Shown here piece after piece: positions 1 to 8,189 of a stretch of DNA of 64,000 nt (positions are counted from its first letter, which is position 1; the number at the start of each line of letters is the position of its first letter). This DNA is from Acidobacteriota bacterium (GTDB lineage: Bacteria; Acidobacteriota; Terriglobia; Bryobacterales; Bryobacteraceae). The translations under genes were made by a program, and so were the position numbers. Below the pieces are notes generated by a model that ran no database searches, had not been told where the DNA came from, and saw only the letters and a list, made by a program, of their open reading frames with translations. The stretch spans positions 62,001 through 126,000 of the forward strand of contig CANIVU010000005.1 of NCBI GenBank assembly GCA_947470805.1. Reading direction: 5' to 3'.

Positions 1-1
1 G

Positions 2-205
2 TTCCTGGACGCGCTGGCGGCGTTACCGGCGGAGCGGTATTCGCATACGCCGCTGGTGGAGCGCATTTGGGAGTTGCGCCACAATTTTACGGCGTATGAT
101 GCCGTCTATATCGCGTTGGCGGAGGCGGCGGGGGCGGTCCTTTACACGTGTGACGGGAAGCTTCGTAAGGGGCACTCGGCGCGGGTGGTCGTTTTTGGAG
201 ATTGA
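2..205 (+). CDS. PIN-domain ribonuclease, VapC-like toxin (3' part only)
   Basis: The gene enters from the left edge, so only the last 67 residues are visible. The frame reads through AYDAVYIALAEAAGAVLYTCD, which is the C-terminal half of a PIN domain: an acidic residue after AY, the alternating helix, then the strand ending in TCDGKL with a second acidic metal ligand. PIN proteins of this type are Mg-dependent RNases, normally the toxin of a VapBC pair. The antitoxin would lie upstream of the window, so the pairing cannot be checked. The TTG frame of the next gene begins directly after the stop, but that gene probably starts later. Confidence 0.75.
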   Translation, partial: FLDALAALPAERYSHTPLVERIWELRHNFTAYDAVYIALAEAAGAVLYTCDGKLRKGHSARVVVFGD

Positions 206-250
206 TTGGGGAACGCACGTGGCGGCTGGCGCATTTTGTATACTCCACAG

Positions 251-766
251 ATGCACGGGAACCCCTGGAAAGCACTTGCGCTCAGCTCACTGTTGCTTCT
301 CTCGGTCTGTTCGATGGGAGGGCAGGAAGTGAAATCTAAGACACCTGAAAAGCCGAAGGCGGCTGAAAAGACGGCGCAGCGGGGGCGGATCCTGGGCATT
401 GGCGGCATCTTCTTCAAGTCCGCGAATCGGGATCAGATGCGGGAGTGGTATTCGAAGCATCTGGGGATTTCCGATAAAGGCGGCGGGGCGATGCTGCCGT
501 GGCGGCAGAGCGACGATCCGGAGAAGAAGCACGTCACTGTTTGGTCTGTGTTTCCATCGACTACCGACTACTTTGGGCCGGGGCCGGCTCCGTTCATGAT
601 CAATTACATTGTGGAGGATCTGGACGCGCTGCTGGAGCGGTTGAAGGGGGAGGGCGTGAAGATCGATGAGAAGCGGATGAATGAATCCTACGGGCGGTTT
701 GCGTGGATTTATGATGCCGAGGGGAACAAGATTGAGTTGTGGGAGCCGGTGACGAAGAAGCCTTAG
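251..766 (+). CDS. Exported VOC (glyoxalase/bleomycin resistance) family protein
   Basis: About 171 residues. The ATG at 251 is preferred over an in-frame TTG at 206 because it opens directly on a signal peptide (MHGNPWKALALSSLLLLSVCS). After a Lys-rich linker comes a single vicinal-oxygen-chelate domain: IGGIFFKSANRDQMREWYSKHLG at the front and FAWIYDAEGNKIELWEPV at the end, the latter with the terminal Glu of the VOC metal site. The expected first ligand (His in the GI-H-F strand) is replaced by Phe, so metal binding is uncertain. Substrate unknown. The export signal is unusual for a family that is mostly cytosolic. Confidence 0.75.
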   Translation: MHGNPWKALALSSLLLLSVCSMGGQEVKSKTPEKPKAAEKTAQRGRILGIGGIFFKSANRDQMREWYSKHLGISDKGGGAMLPWRQSDDPEKKHVTVWSVFPSTTDYFGPGPAPFMINYIVEDLDALLERLKGEGVKIDEKRMNESYGRFAWIYDAEGNKIELWEPVTKKP

Positions 767-788
767 GCGTGCGTAGGGCTCCAGGGAG

Positions 789-1029
789 TCACGAGGGATC
801 TGGTGGTTTGCCCAAAGAGTCAGCAATCGCGTCGAGTACTTCTTTGACCGTCTTCGGATGCAGCTTAACCCCGGAGTGAAACGGGACGACGACCCGCCTG
901 GACCCAAGTTGCCCGCCCGGACCCAAGTTGATAGATGCGATGGCTACTCTTCGAACGGAGCCAAATGAATCCGGCATGGAGCAGCACTGACTCTGCCTCC
1001 AGCGCCGTCAGTCGCGGTGTTTTAGGCAT
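789..1029 (-). pseudogene. hicA: hicA toxin gene, frameshifted by a 19-bp tandem duplication
   Basis: Reading starts at 1029 with MPKTPRLTALEAESVLLHAG and reaches SSHRIYQLGS, the HicA dsRBD-like fold with its catalytic His. The frame then fails and stops at 865 after 54 residues. The rest of HicA (RRVVVPFHSGVKLHPKTVKE, ending at 789) continues in another frame. Between them a 19-bp unit is present twice (893-911 and 912-930). Removing one copy restores a continuous 73-residue HicA. The start overlaps the end of hicB by 8 bp, the usual antitoxin-first translational coupling. HicA cleaves mRNA, so inactivation here would remove the toxic activity. Confidence 0.85.
893..930. repeat. 19-bp tandem duplication inside hicA
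   Basis: Two adjacent copies of a 19-bp unit, 893-911 and 912-930, differ at one position (CCTGG versus CCCGG near the start). Nineteen is not a multiple of three, so the duplication shifts the hicA frame. Confidence 0.9.
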
Positions 1030-1243
1030 GCACCTCAATGGCAGTAGTGAGCACGACCTGATGGGGTGGCGTCGATCGCTCTTCCTCGGTGAGGGTTTCC
1101 AAGAACAGTTCGGCGGCCTCCTGAATATTGGCCAGCGCCTCCTCGATGGTGGCGCCCTGGGATTGGCAGCCTTTTAGCTCTGGACACCATGCATAGCAAC
1201 CATCCTCGTCCCGTTCGATCACGACGCTAATTTTGCGCATCAT
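1022..1243 (-). CDS. hicB: HicB-type antitoxin
   Basis: 73 residues. The sequence KISVVIERDEDGCYAWCPEL followed by KGCQSQGATIEEALANIQEA is the partial RNase-H fold of HicB antitoxins. It ends shortly after this domain (IEVHA), so there is no C-terminal helix-turn-helix or ribbon-helix-helix. This is the short HicB form that neutralises HicA by direct binding. It lies upstream of hicA with an 8-bp overlap. A TAGAAT hexamer lies six bases before the start codon on the minus strand, suggesting a short or absent leader. With hicA broken, this antitoxin is probably an orphan. Confidence 0.85.
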   Translation of the reverse strand: MMRKISVVIERDEDGCYAWCPELKGCQSQGATIEEALANIQEAAELFLETLTEEERSTPPHQVVLTTAIEVHA

Positions 1244-1340
1244 CGCTTTATTCTATCGTTTCGGTGGTGCCGCGCAGAGAAGGGAATCGCCTTTCCGATC
1301 CGGCGAGGGGGAGGGGCGTTGTGATTGACTGGTAGTAGTC

Positions 1341-1838
1341 ATGCTTGGCCAGATTTTGCAGATTAGTGTTTCGAAAGGCGGAGTGCCGAAGTTGCCGGTG
1401 CTGGCGGCTGAAGTTGGGCCGGTGGGGATTCTGGGAGATATTCAGAAAAACACCAAGTATCACGGTGGGCCGCGGCAGGCGCTGCTTTGGATTACCTCCG
1501 AGGGGCTGGACGAGCTGAAGGCCGCGGGGTTTCCGGTTTACCCGGGGGCGATGGGGGAAAACGTCACTACCGTTGGGATTGACCGGCGGGTGGTGCGGTT
1601 GGGCCAGCAGTGGCGGATGGGGGAGGTGATCGTCGAAATCACCAAGATGCGGGAGCCTTGCGCTACCTTGAATCCCTATGGCTTGGGCACGATTCAGAAA
1701 GCGGTTTATGATCCGCAGGTGAAGGCGGGTGACTTTACTTCGCCGCGGTGGGGCCTGGCGGGGTTCTATGTCTCCATCGTCTGCCTGGGGACGTTTGCGC
1801 CGGGGGACCCGGTGACGCTGTTGACGGATGTTGCCTAG
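1341..1838 (+). CDS. MOSC domain protein
   Basis: 165 residues, all one MOSC (molybdenum cofactor sulfurase C-terminal) domain. Visible marks are the early GDIQKNTKYHGGPRQAL segment, the PGAMGENVTT block that corresponds to the family G-E-N motif, and the conserved Cys in KMREPCATL (about residue 107). MOSC proteins handle sulfur or bind molybdenum cofactor (YiiM-type enzymes are stand-alone MOSC reductases). The ATG at 1341 begins the fold directly. glnE begins eight bases after the stop, so the two are probably co-transcribed. Confidence 0.85.
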   Translation: MLGQILQISVSKGGVPKLPVLAAEVGPVGILGDIQKNTKYHGGPRQALLWITSEGLDELKAAGFPVYPGAMGENVTTVGIDRRVVRLGQQWRMGEVIVEITKMREPCATLNPYGLGTIQKAVYDPQVKAGDFTSPRWGLAGFYVSIVCLGTFAPGDPVTLLTDVA

Positions 1839-1846
1839 GAATCGCT

Positions 1847-4633
1847 ATGTTTGCCTGGGTGGATGAGATTGCCTTTCGGAAACCGGAACGGGCGCGTGCC
1901 CATGCGGTGATGCTGCAGGCGCGGATCCCGGACACGACGCTGGACCGGATCCGGTATCTGCTCGAAGGTGCGCCGGACCCGGACCGGGCGTTGGATTATT
2001 TGGCCCGGCTGTTGGACCGGTCGTCGGAGATGTTTGGGCGGCTGACGCGGACGGCGGCGGGGTTGCAATCGCTGGTGGCGGTGTTTTGCCATTCGGAGTT
2101 TTTGTCCGAGGAAGTTTTGCAGCGGCCGGAATGGCTGGAGACGATTTGCGCTTCCGGGGAGTTGTATCGGACGGTTTCGCGGGAGACGATGATGGACCGG
2201 TTGGAACGGTTCATCCCGGAGGGCGTGCCGGAGGCGGTGCTGCTGGCGCGGTTCCGTCGGCGGGAGATGTTGCGGATTCTGGTGCGGGATGTGCGCGGGT
2301 TGGCTCCGTTGCCGGAGATTGCGGGGGAGCTGTCGACGCTGGCCGATGCGGTGTTGGAAGTAAGCTACCGGCGGATCCGGCAGGCGTTGGAGGACCGGTT
2401 GGGGGTGCCTCGGGATGCCGATGGGCGGGCGTGCGGATTTTCGGTGTTGGCGATGGGGAAGCTGGGCGGGGAGGAGTTGAACTATTCCTCCGATATTGAT
2501 TTGATGTTCGTGTATGCCGGCGGGCCGAATCAGGAGTTCTTTTCGAAGCTGGCGACGCAGTATACGGAGCTGTTGTCGAGCTATACGGCCGAGGGGATGT
2601 GCTACCGGGTGGACCTGCGGCTGCGGCCGGACGGGCGGCTGGGGGAGATCTGTCTGGGGTTGGCGGCGGCGAAGAAGTACTACGGCACGCGGGGGCGGGA
2701 CTGGGAACTGCAGATGCTGATCAAGGCCCGGGTGGCGGCTGGGGAGACGGGGCCGGGGCGGGCGCTGTTGGAGTATGTTGACCCGTTGATTTACGCCACT
2801 TCGCTGGACTTTTCGGCGATTGAGGCGGTGAGCGCGGCGCGGGTGCGGCAGCATGAGCGGTTGGCGTTGAAGCAGAGGCGGGGGGCGCAGGAGATCGACG
2901 TGAAGTTGTGCGCGGGGGGCATTCGGGACGTTGAATTTTTGGTGCAGTGTTTGCAGCGGCTGCATGGGGGCCGGGAGCGGTGGGTGCGGCACGGGGGGAC
3001 GCTGCTGGCGCTGGGGCGGCTGCGGGATAAGGATTTGTTGTCGGCGACGGAGTATGCGCGGCTGGCGTCGGCGTACCAGTTTTTTCGGACGCTGGAGCAC
3101 CGGTTGCAGTTTGCCGATGACCGCCAGACGCATTCGTTGTCATTGGAATCCGGTGAGTTGGAGAGTGTGGGTCGGCGGATGCCGGGGCAGTTGGGGGGGC
3201 GGGAGCTGCTGGGTGAGTTGGAACAGCACTTGGAGGAAGTGGCCGAGATTTATGCGCGGGTGATTCATGCGCAGCAGCCGGTGGGTTTTGGTATGGAGGA
3301 TTCCGGCGGACTGCCGATATCTAACTTGGTGAAGTTTTTGTCGCAGATAGCCCCCGGGTTAGCGGCTACGATTGCCCGGCGGGCGCCGGGGCGCGGTGGT
3401 GCGCGCTTTGAGCACTTTTTGGAGCATGTTCGGCAGAAGCCGGAGTGGCTGCGATTGATGGACCAGGATTCGATTTTGGCGGAGCAGGTGATTGACCTGT
3501 TCGACGCGAGTCCGTTTTTGAGTGAGGAGCTGTTGCGGACGCCGGATTTGCTGGCGGAGTTTGCGTTGTTCGGCAGCGGACCGGGGGAACCGCCGGCGGA
3601 TGCGGACGCGGGTGAATTGCGGCGGTGGTTCCGGCGGGAGATGTTCCGGACGCAGAGTGAGAGTGTCTGCCTGCGGCGGCCGGTGTTTGAGACGTTGGAG
3701 GAGACGTCGCAGTTGGGCGAGCGGGTGATGGCGGCGGCTTATGGGGTGGCGCTGCGGGCGGTGATGGCGTCGCATCCGCCGGAGGCGATTAATTACCGGC
3801 CGCGGAAGCAGATGATGGTTGTGGCGTTGGGGCGGTTGGGGATGCGGGAGTTCGACCTGGGGTCGGACGCGGATCTGTTCTTTGTGCTGCCGAACCGGGA
3901 TGCGGTGGAGTTGCCGTTTTGGACGCGGGTGGCGGAGAAGATGATCGACGTGATTGCGGCGTATACGGGGGAAGGGGTTATTTTCGCCGTCGATACGCGG
4001 TTGCGGCCGAACGGGCGGGAGGGGTCGCTGGTGCAGACGGAGCGGGCGTTCCGGGATTACTTCGAGCGGTCGGCGGAGGCGTGGGAGGGGATGGCGTATA
4101 TGAAGGCCCACGCGGTGGCGGGGGATTTGGAGGCGGCGACCGAGTTTTTGAATGATTTGCAGGAGATTGACTGGCGGCGGTATGGGCAGAGCGGGCGGTC
4201 GCGCGGGGATTTGCGGAAGATGCGGCTGCGGTTGGAGAAGGAGTTGGGGGGCGGGAATTCGCTAAAGGCCGGGGTGGGCGGGTATTACGATATCGACTTT
4301 GTATTGATGTATTTGCGTTTGAAGAGTGCGGGGATTTTCTTTAAGCAGTTGAACACGCCGCGGCGGATTGATGTCGTCGAGAAGATGGGGCATTTGGAGC
4401 GGGCGGATGCGTCGTTTTTGCGGGAGGCGGCGACGTTTTACCGGGCGGTGGACCATGGGTTGCGGCTGATTCACGGGCATGCGGAGGGGAGCTTGCCGAA
4501 GGCGCAGTTGGAGTTGGAGACTCTTTCGGAGTTGGTGGGACGGTGGAGGGAGGTTGGGGGGAGTTTGGTGGAGGAGTGGGAGGTTATGCGGGTACGGACG
4601 AGGGAGTGTTTTGACCGGTTGTTTGGGGGGTGA
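1847..4633 (+). CDS. glnE: Bifunctional glutamine synthetase adenylyltransferase / adenylyl-removing enzyme
   Basis: 928 residues, normal for GlnE. Two nucleotidyltransferase domains are visible, each with the Asp-x-Asp metal site: MGKLGGEELNYSSDIDLMFV (D216/D218; N-terminal adenylyl-removing half) and LGRLGMREFDLGSDADLFFV (D674/D676; C-terminal adenylylating half). GlnE attaches AMP to, or removes it from, a Tyr of glutamine synthetase in response to nitrogen status, through PII. The start at 1847 (MFAWVDEIAF) is chosen because it falls just after the MOSC stop; the open frame extends further upstream inside the MOSC gene. The 3' end overlaps the convergent gene at 4584 by 50 bp. Confidence 0.95.
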   Translation: MFAWVDEIAFRKPERARAHAVMLQARIPDTTLDRIRYLLEGAPDPDRALDYLARLLDRSSEMFGRLTRTAAGLQSLVAVFCHSEFLSEEVLQRPEWLETICASGELYRTVSRETMMDRLERFIPEGVPEAVLLARFRRREMLRILVRDVRGLAPLPEIAGELSTLADAVLEVSYRRIRQALEDRLGVPRDADGRACGFSVLAMGKLGGEELNYSSDIDLMFVYAGGPNQEFFSKLATQYTELLSSYTAEGMCYRVDLRLRPDGRLGEICLGLAAAKKYYGTRGRDWELQMLIKARVAAGETGPGRALLEYVDPLIYATSLDFSAIEAVSAARVRQHERLALKQRRGAQEIDVKLCAGGIRDVEFLVQCLQRLHGGRERWVRHGGTLLALGRLRDKDLLSATEYARLASAYQFFRTLEHRLQFADDRQTHSLSLESGELESVGRRMPGQLGGRELLGELEQHLEEVAEIYARVIHAQQPVGFGMEDSGGLPISNLVKFLSQIAPGLAATIARRAPGRGGARFEHFLEHVRQKPEWLRLMDQDSILAEQVIDLFDASPFLSEELLRTPDLLAEFALFGSGPGEPPADADAGELRRWFRREMFRTQSESVCLRRPVFETLEETSQLGERVMAAAYGVALRAVMASHPPEAINYRPRKQMMVVALGRLGMREFDLGSDADLFFVLPNRDAVELPFWTRVAEKMIDVIAAYTGEGVIFAVDTRLRPNGREGSLVQTERAFRDYFERSAEAWEGMAYMKAHAVAGDLEAATEFLNDLQEIDWRRYGQSGRSRGDLRKMRLRLEKELGGGNSLKAGVGGYYDIDFVLMYLRLKSAGIFFKQLNTPRRIDVVEKMGHLERADASFLREAATFYRAVDHGLRLIHGHAEGSLPKAQLELETLSELVGRWREVGGSLVEEWEVMRVRTRECFDRLFGG

Positions 4634-5183
4634 GGAGTTGGAGTTGGCCGTTGGTGTAGTGGTAGGCGGTCCGCTCGATGAAATTCGGGTGCCGGTAGCC
4701 GAAGATGACGAGTGTGCGGCGGGTGGAGTCGGTTTCGTTGAAGAGTTCGTGGGCGGTTTGGATGATGGTTTTATATCTGTCGATCAATTTGTCCCGTTCT
4801 TTGTCGCTATTGGGGTAGGTGATCAGGACGCGGAGCGGAACGTTGAGTAGCTGTAGCTTATTCATCTCAGTCGCGGAATGCCGCCAATCGTTTTCATGCT
4901 CGATGGCTACGTAGACTCTCTTTGCGTATTGGGTGTCTTTGTTGAAATGTTCTTCGTCCCACTTGTCGAAGAGGATACAGTCGATGGTCCAGTAGGGCTT
5001 GTCGTGGTTCCGGAGGTCCGACTTTTTGGCGAGGGCTGGGTAGATCGCGGTGGTGACGTAGGCCGTGTACTCAGTGGACTCGCGCCAAAGCGACTTCAGT
5101 TGCTCGTCGTGGGCGGGGTCAGCGACGACGTCCCGGAATAGCTGGTAGAAAGCGACGGGATCGGTGAAATCGGTTGAGCCCAT
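4584..5183 (-). CDS. Conserved protein of unknown function, possible PD-(D/E)XK nuclease fold
   Basis: 199 residues from the ATG at 5183 (MGSTDFTDPVAFYQLFRDVV). No family is named with certainty. The middle reads WTIDCILFDKWDEEHF and then KRVYVAIEHENDW, an Asp followed by a beta-strand with E-x-E. That order resembles a restriction-nuclease core, with IEHEN as the candidate (D/E)-x-K-like strand, although the usual Lys is absent. The region also reads as a holder for sequence-tolerant DNA binding, but this is inference. The last 50 bp lie antisense to the end of glnE. No signal peptide. A dispersed repeat separates it from the DUF433 gene upstream on the same strand. Confidence 0.6.
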   Translation of the reverse strand: MGSTDFTDPVAFYQLFRDVVADPAHDEQLKSLWRESTEYTAYVTTAIYPALAKKSDLRNHDKPYWTIDCILFDKWDEEHFNKDTQYAKRVYVAIEHENDWRHSATEMNKLQLLNVPLRVLITYPNSDKERDKLIDRYKTIIQTAHELFNETDSTRRTLVIFGYRHPNFIERTAYHYTNGQLQLLTPQTTGQNTPSSVPA

Positions 5184-5241
5184 GGGGATTGATCGGCAGC
5201 CCAGTTCACCGGCATTAGGGCGGTGGTTGCGGGCGAGTTTC

Positions 5242-5308
5242 GCGTCTGGGGACACCCAGCCTACGCGCGCTGCGCGCTGCGGCACGCGGGTGTCCCCGTG
5301 GGTTGGGT
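5242..5308 (-). repeat. Dispersed intergenic element, copy A (reverse orientation)
   Basis: Read on the minus strand it begins CCAACCCACGGGGACACCC and ends GGGTGTCCCCAGACGC, with a GC-rich self-complementary middle of alternating GC. The arms GGGGACACCC and GGGTGTCCCC are inverted repeats. The same arms and flanks recur at 52662, 54378 and 60656. Confidence 0.75.
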
Positions 5309-5326
5309 GCTGCGACTGGTTGCGAA

Positions 5327-5554
5327 CTACTTTGCCGGGTGGGCGATGGCGGCGGTGACTTGTTCGCGGGTTAGCTCGGGGTAACAGGCGAGTATCTTTT
5401 CGATCGTGTAGCCGCCGGCGATCATGCCCTGGATATTGTGCACCATTATGCGGGTTCCGTTGATTACGGGTTTGCCGCTGCAGATGGCTGGGTTGATTGC
5501 GATCACGGTGGGTATCCACAACGCTGGTAGCCGATTGTGGGTTAATGGGGCCAT
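5327..5554 (-). CDS. DUF433 domain protein (possible antitoxin)
   Basis: 75 residues from the ATG at 5554. The sequence INPAICSGKPVINGTRIMV, then GGYTIEKILACYPELTREQV, is the DUF433 signature (a small winged-helix-like fold). DUF433 proteins often sit beside PIN or Mut7-C toxins and are treated as antitoxins. No such partner lies downstream here; the next minus-strand gene is the nuclease-like protein, 143 bp away. The family usually starts close to the I-x-x-P-x-I block, so a start further in (for example GTG before IAINPAI) is possible. The ATG used overlaps the divergent start at 5553 inside a CCATGG. Confidence 0.75.
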   Translation of the reverse strand: MAPLTHNRLPALWIPTVIAINPAICSGKPVINGTRIMVHNIQGMIAGGYTIEKILACYPELTREQVTAAIAHPAK

Positions 5555-6935
5555 GGGATGCTGGACGTTTTTGGGGCTGGTGTTAACAGCGGCTGTTGGG
5601 ATGGGGCAGCATGTGCAGTTTGGATCCCTGTTGAACGGTTTTCCGGTGGGGCGGCCGGCGATGGATTCACGGGGGAATCTGGTGCAGTTGACGCAGTCGC
5701 TGGCGCTGGGGATGTGTTGTGGCGTGGGGACGGGGCTGGTGACGTTAGTGGAACGGTACGAGCGGGATGGGTCGTCACGGTTGCTGGCGGATACCGGGTT
5801 GGGCGGGACTCGGGATGTTCCGGTGTTTGTGGCGCTGGATGCTCGGGATCGGATTTATGTCGGCGTGCAGCGGGAGGCGTGGCGGCCGTATTTGTTGCGG
5901 ATCGATGGGGAGGCGCGGGAGCGGATGGATGTTTTGGAGCCGGGGATGCGGCTGTTGGGGATGGGGTTTGGGCCGGATGGGGCGCCGGTGGTGGCGGGCA
6001 GTGCCGATGGCGCCGCGCGGGCGATGGCGGTGGATTCGATGGGGGTGGTGTTTTTGGGGGTTGGGAGTTCGGTGGTTCGGGTGGGTGGGGATTCGGTTGA
6101 TATTGGCCGGGCGGTGACGGCGTTGGCGGTGGGCGGGGATGGCGCGGTTTACGCGGCGGGGGCGGATGGGGCGATTGTTCGGGTGGGTGGGACGGTTTCG
6201 ATGGTGTTGGAGGGGGCGGTGATTGATGGTTTGGCGGTGGATGAACGGGGGCGGGTGGTGGTGCATGGGCCGGGGCTGTTGGCGCGGTTGGACGCGGGGT
6301 TGTTGACGGTGGAGCGGCGGCTGGCGGAGACGGGATTGGTTTCCACGGGGTTGCCGCTGGGGTATCGGGGCGGGGTGGTGTTTTTTGTTTTGGGCGGGAG
6401 TGTGGCGGCGGTGGATTTGGACCGGGATGAGCCTGCGGAGGTTTTTCGGGTGGTGAGCGGGGCTTCGTATCGGGGACTGACGGCGTTGACACCGGGGCAG
6501 TTGGTGACTTTGTTTGGGCGGGGGCTTGGGCGGGAGGTTTTTGTGGATGGGGTGCGGGCGGAGGTGCTGTATGCTTCGCCGGAGCAGGTGAATATTGTTG
6601 TGCCGATGGGGATTTCGACGAATTCGTGGATGGTGATGCCGGGGGTGTTTGCGCGGAATTTCCGATGGGCGGGGACGAATGTGGAGGTTCTTGCGGCGGC
6701 GGTGGAAGGGGAGTGGGTGACGGTGCTGGTGACGGGGACGGGGATTGGTGAGCGGTTTGTGGTGTATTTGGGCGAGCGGCGGGTGGAGGAGGTTTCGGTG
6801 GTGGCGGGGTCGGCGGGGGGGAGTGAGGTGAGGTTCCGGGTGCCGGAGGGGGTGCGGGGGACGGTGCGGTTTTGGGTGGTGCCGGAGTATGCGCAGGGGC
6901 CGTTGGGGGAGGGGGGCGTTTTGGATGTTGGATGA
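5553..6935 (+). CDS. Exported protein with beta-propeller-like repeats and C-terminal TIGR03437-type domain
   Basis: 460 residues. It begins with a signal peptide (MGCWTFLGLVLTAAVGMGQ). Residues of about 20-300 contain weak propeller-like repeats such as AVDSMGVVFLGVGSSVVRV and ALAVGGDGAVYAAGADGAIV. The C-terminal 150 residues carry the Solibacter-expanded domain: YRGLTALTPGQLVTLFGRGL, then VFVDGVRAEVLYASPEQVN. Family knowledge: proteins with this domain are exported, numerous in Bryobacterales and functionally unassigned. The start is divergent from the DUF433 gene with overlapping start codons. A 31-codon frame (6925-7020) overlaps the end but has nothing to support it. Confidence 0.8.
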   Translation: MGCWTFLGLVLTAAVGMGQHVQFGSLLNGFPVGRPAMDSRGNLVQLTQSLALGMCCGVGTGLVTLVERYERDGSSRLLADTGLGGTRDVPVFVALDARDRIYVGVQREAWRPYLLRIDGEARERMDVLEPGMRLLGMGFGPDGAPVVAGSADGAARAMAVDSMGVVFLGVGSSVVRVGGDSVDIGRAVTALAVGGDGAVYAAGADGAIVRVGGTVSMVLEGAVIDGLAVDERGRVVVHGPGLLARLDAGLLTVERRLAETGLVSTGLPLGYRGGVVFFVLGGSVAAVDLDRDEPAEVFRVVSGASYRGLTALTPGQLVTLFGRGLGREVFVDGVRAEVLYASPEQVNIVVPMGISTNSWMVMPGVFARNFRWAGTNVEVLAAAVEGEWVTVLVTGTGIGERFVVYLGERRVEEVSVVAGSAGGSEVRFRVPEGVRGTVRFWVVPEYAQGPLGEGGVLDVG

Positions 6936-7074
6936 GTTGTTTGCGGCGGCGGTGGCGGGGGATGATTGGGTGAGCGGGGATCGGGATGTGGCGGAGGATT
7001 CGGGGTTGGAACTGGGGTAGACGGTGGGCCGCCCCGTGTTGCGGGGGCGGCCCAATCGCACGTCGAACGCTGGG

Positions 7075-8130
7075 CTACCGGCAGCCTTGGAGGGGGAGGG
7101 TGATGATTTCGCCCTGGCCGGGGAGGTTGGAGAAGCCGTGGCCGCGGTGGCTGATGAAGAGATTGCCGTTGGGGCCGATGGTCATGCCGGTGGGCATGTT
7201 GAGGCCGGTCGCGATTGGGGTCCACGTGCCGTTATTGAGGGTGACGACGCGGCCGGTGTTCTTGGCGAAGAATGGCGGGGCGCCGGTGCTGCCGGTGGCG
7301 GTTTCGAGGGCGTAGAACTTGCCGCGGCAATCGACGGCGAGGCCGAGGACGCTGGTGAGGCCGGTGGCGGCGGTTGTGGCGGCGCCGGTTGGGTCGATTT
7401 TGATGAGGATCGATTGGCCGTCGAGATGGGGGACGCGGCCGACGTTGGCGATGTAGATGTTGCCGTCCTTACCCTCGGCCATTGTCGTGGGGGTGATGTG
7501 GCCGTATTGGGGGGTGAGATCGGTGACGCGGGTGATGGTGCCGTTGGAGTCGACTTTATCGAGGACGCCGTGGTTGGCGTTGAGGATGTACCAGCCGCCG
7601 TTTTTGCGGAGGAGGGCGTAGGGGACGCCGTCGGGATCGTGGTCGGTATCGAGGACGGCGGGCGGGTGGGCGCGGTAGTAGGTGCTTAGGTCGGCGATGC
7701 GGGTGCGCTTGCCGTTGGGCTCGATTTTGTAGAGGGCGCTGGGTTGGTTGAGATTGCCTTTGGTACAGCCGGCGGCGACGAGGACGTAGACGTCGTTTCC
7801 ATGGGTGGCGACGGCGGTGACGCCGAAGACTTCGCGGCCCGTGAGGGGGCTGGTTTGGGTGGAGGGGAGGTTGTCGGTGACGGTCTGCCGGTTGCCGGAA
7901 GGGGTGATGCGGGAGACGCGGCCGGTGAGACCGCCGGTGAGGGGGCCGAGGGGGAAGGGCACCTGTTCGGGGCAGATGCCGATGGTGTCGTTCGTGCCGC
8001 CGGTGCCGGCTTCGGCGACGAAGAGTTGGTTGCCGTTGCCGAAGGCGAGGCCGCGGGGGTTGTTCAGGTTGGTGGCGTAGGGTTGGGCTTGGAGGGCCAG
8101 GGTGGATAGGAGGATGAGTAGTGGGCGCAC
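7075..8130 (-). CDS. Exported ScyD/ScyE-type beta-propeller protein
   Basis: 351 residues with an N-terminal signal peptide (MRPLLILLSTLALQAQ). The body is a beta-propeller of NHL/ScyD type with repeated G-N-x-L-[FY]-[VI] strands: GLAFGNGNQLFVAEAGTGG, GVTAVATHGNDVYVL, MAEGKDGNIYIANVG, GLAVDCRGKFYALETATG and GMTIGPNGNLFISHRG. The ScyD/ScyE name comes from cyanobacterial scytonemin clusters, but the family is widespread and its role elsewhere is unknown. It is an isolated gene: neighbours on both sides are on the + strand. Confidence 0.8.
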   Translation of the reverse strand: MRPLLILLSTLALQAQPYATNLNNPRGLAFGNGNQLFVAEAGTGGTNDTIGICPEQVPFPLGPLTGGLTGRVSRITPSGNRQTVTDNLPSTQTSPLTGREVFGVTAVATHGNDVYVLVAAGCTKGNLNQPSALYKIEPNGKRTRIADLSTYYRAHPPAVLDTDHDPDGVPYALLRKNGGWYILNANHGVLDKVDSNGTITRVTDLTPQYGHITPTTMAEGKDGNIYIANVGRVPHLDGQSILIKIDPTGAATTAATGLTSVLGLAVDCRGKFYALETATGSTGAPPFFAKNTGRVVTLNNGTWTPIATGLNMPTGMTIGPNGNLFISHRGHGFSNLPGQGEIITLPLQGCR

Positions 8131-8189
8131 GGAGTGTATGTGCGTTGGGGGGCGGTTTTGTATCAGCGATGTTTGATTAGGATGTTTGC

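Noticed and set aside
1835-3133. 432-codon open frame on the minus strand within glnE
   Set aside because: Arg/Pro/His/Gln-rich translation, no family pattern; shadow of glnE.
6925-7020. 31-codon ATG frame overlapping the end of the TIGR03437 gene
   Set aside because: No conserved pattern or ribosome binding site of note; kept only as a remark.
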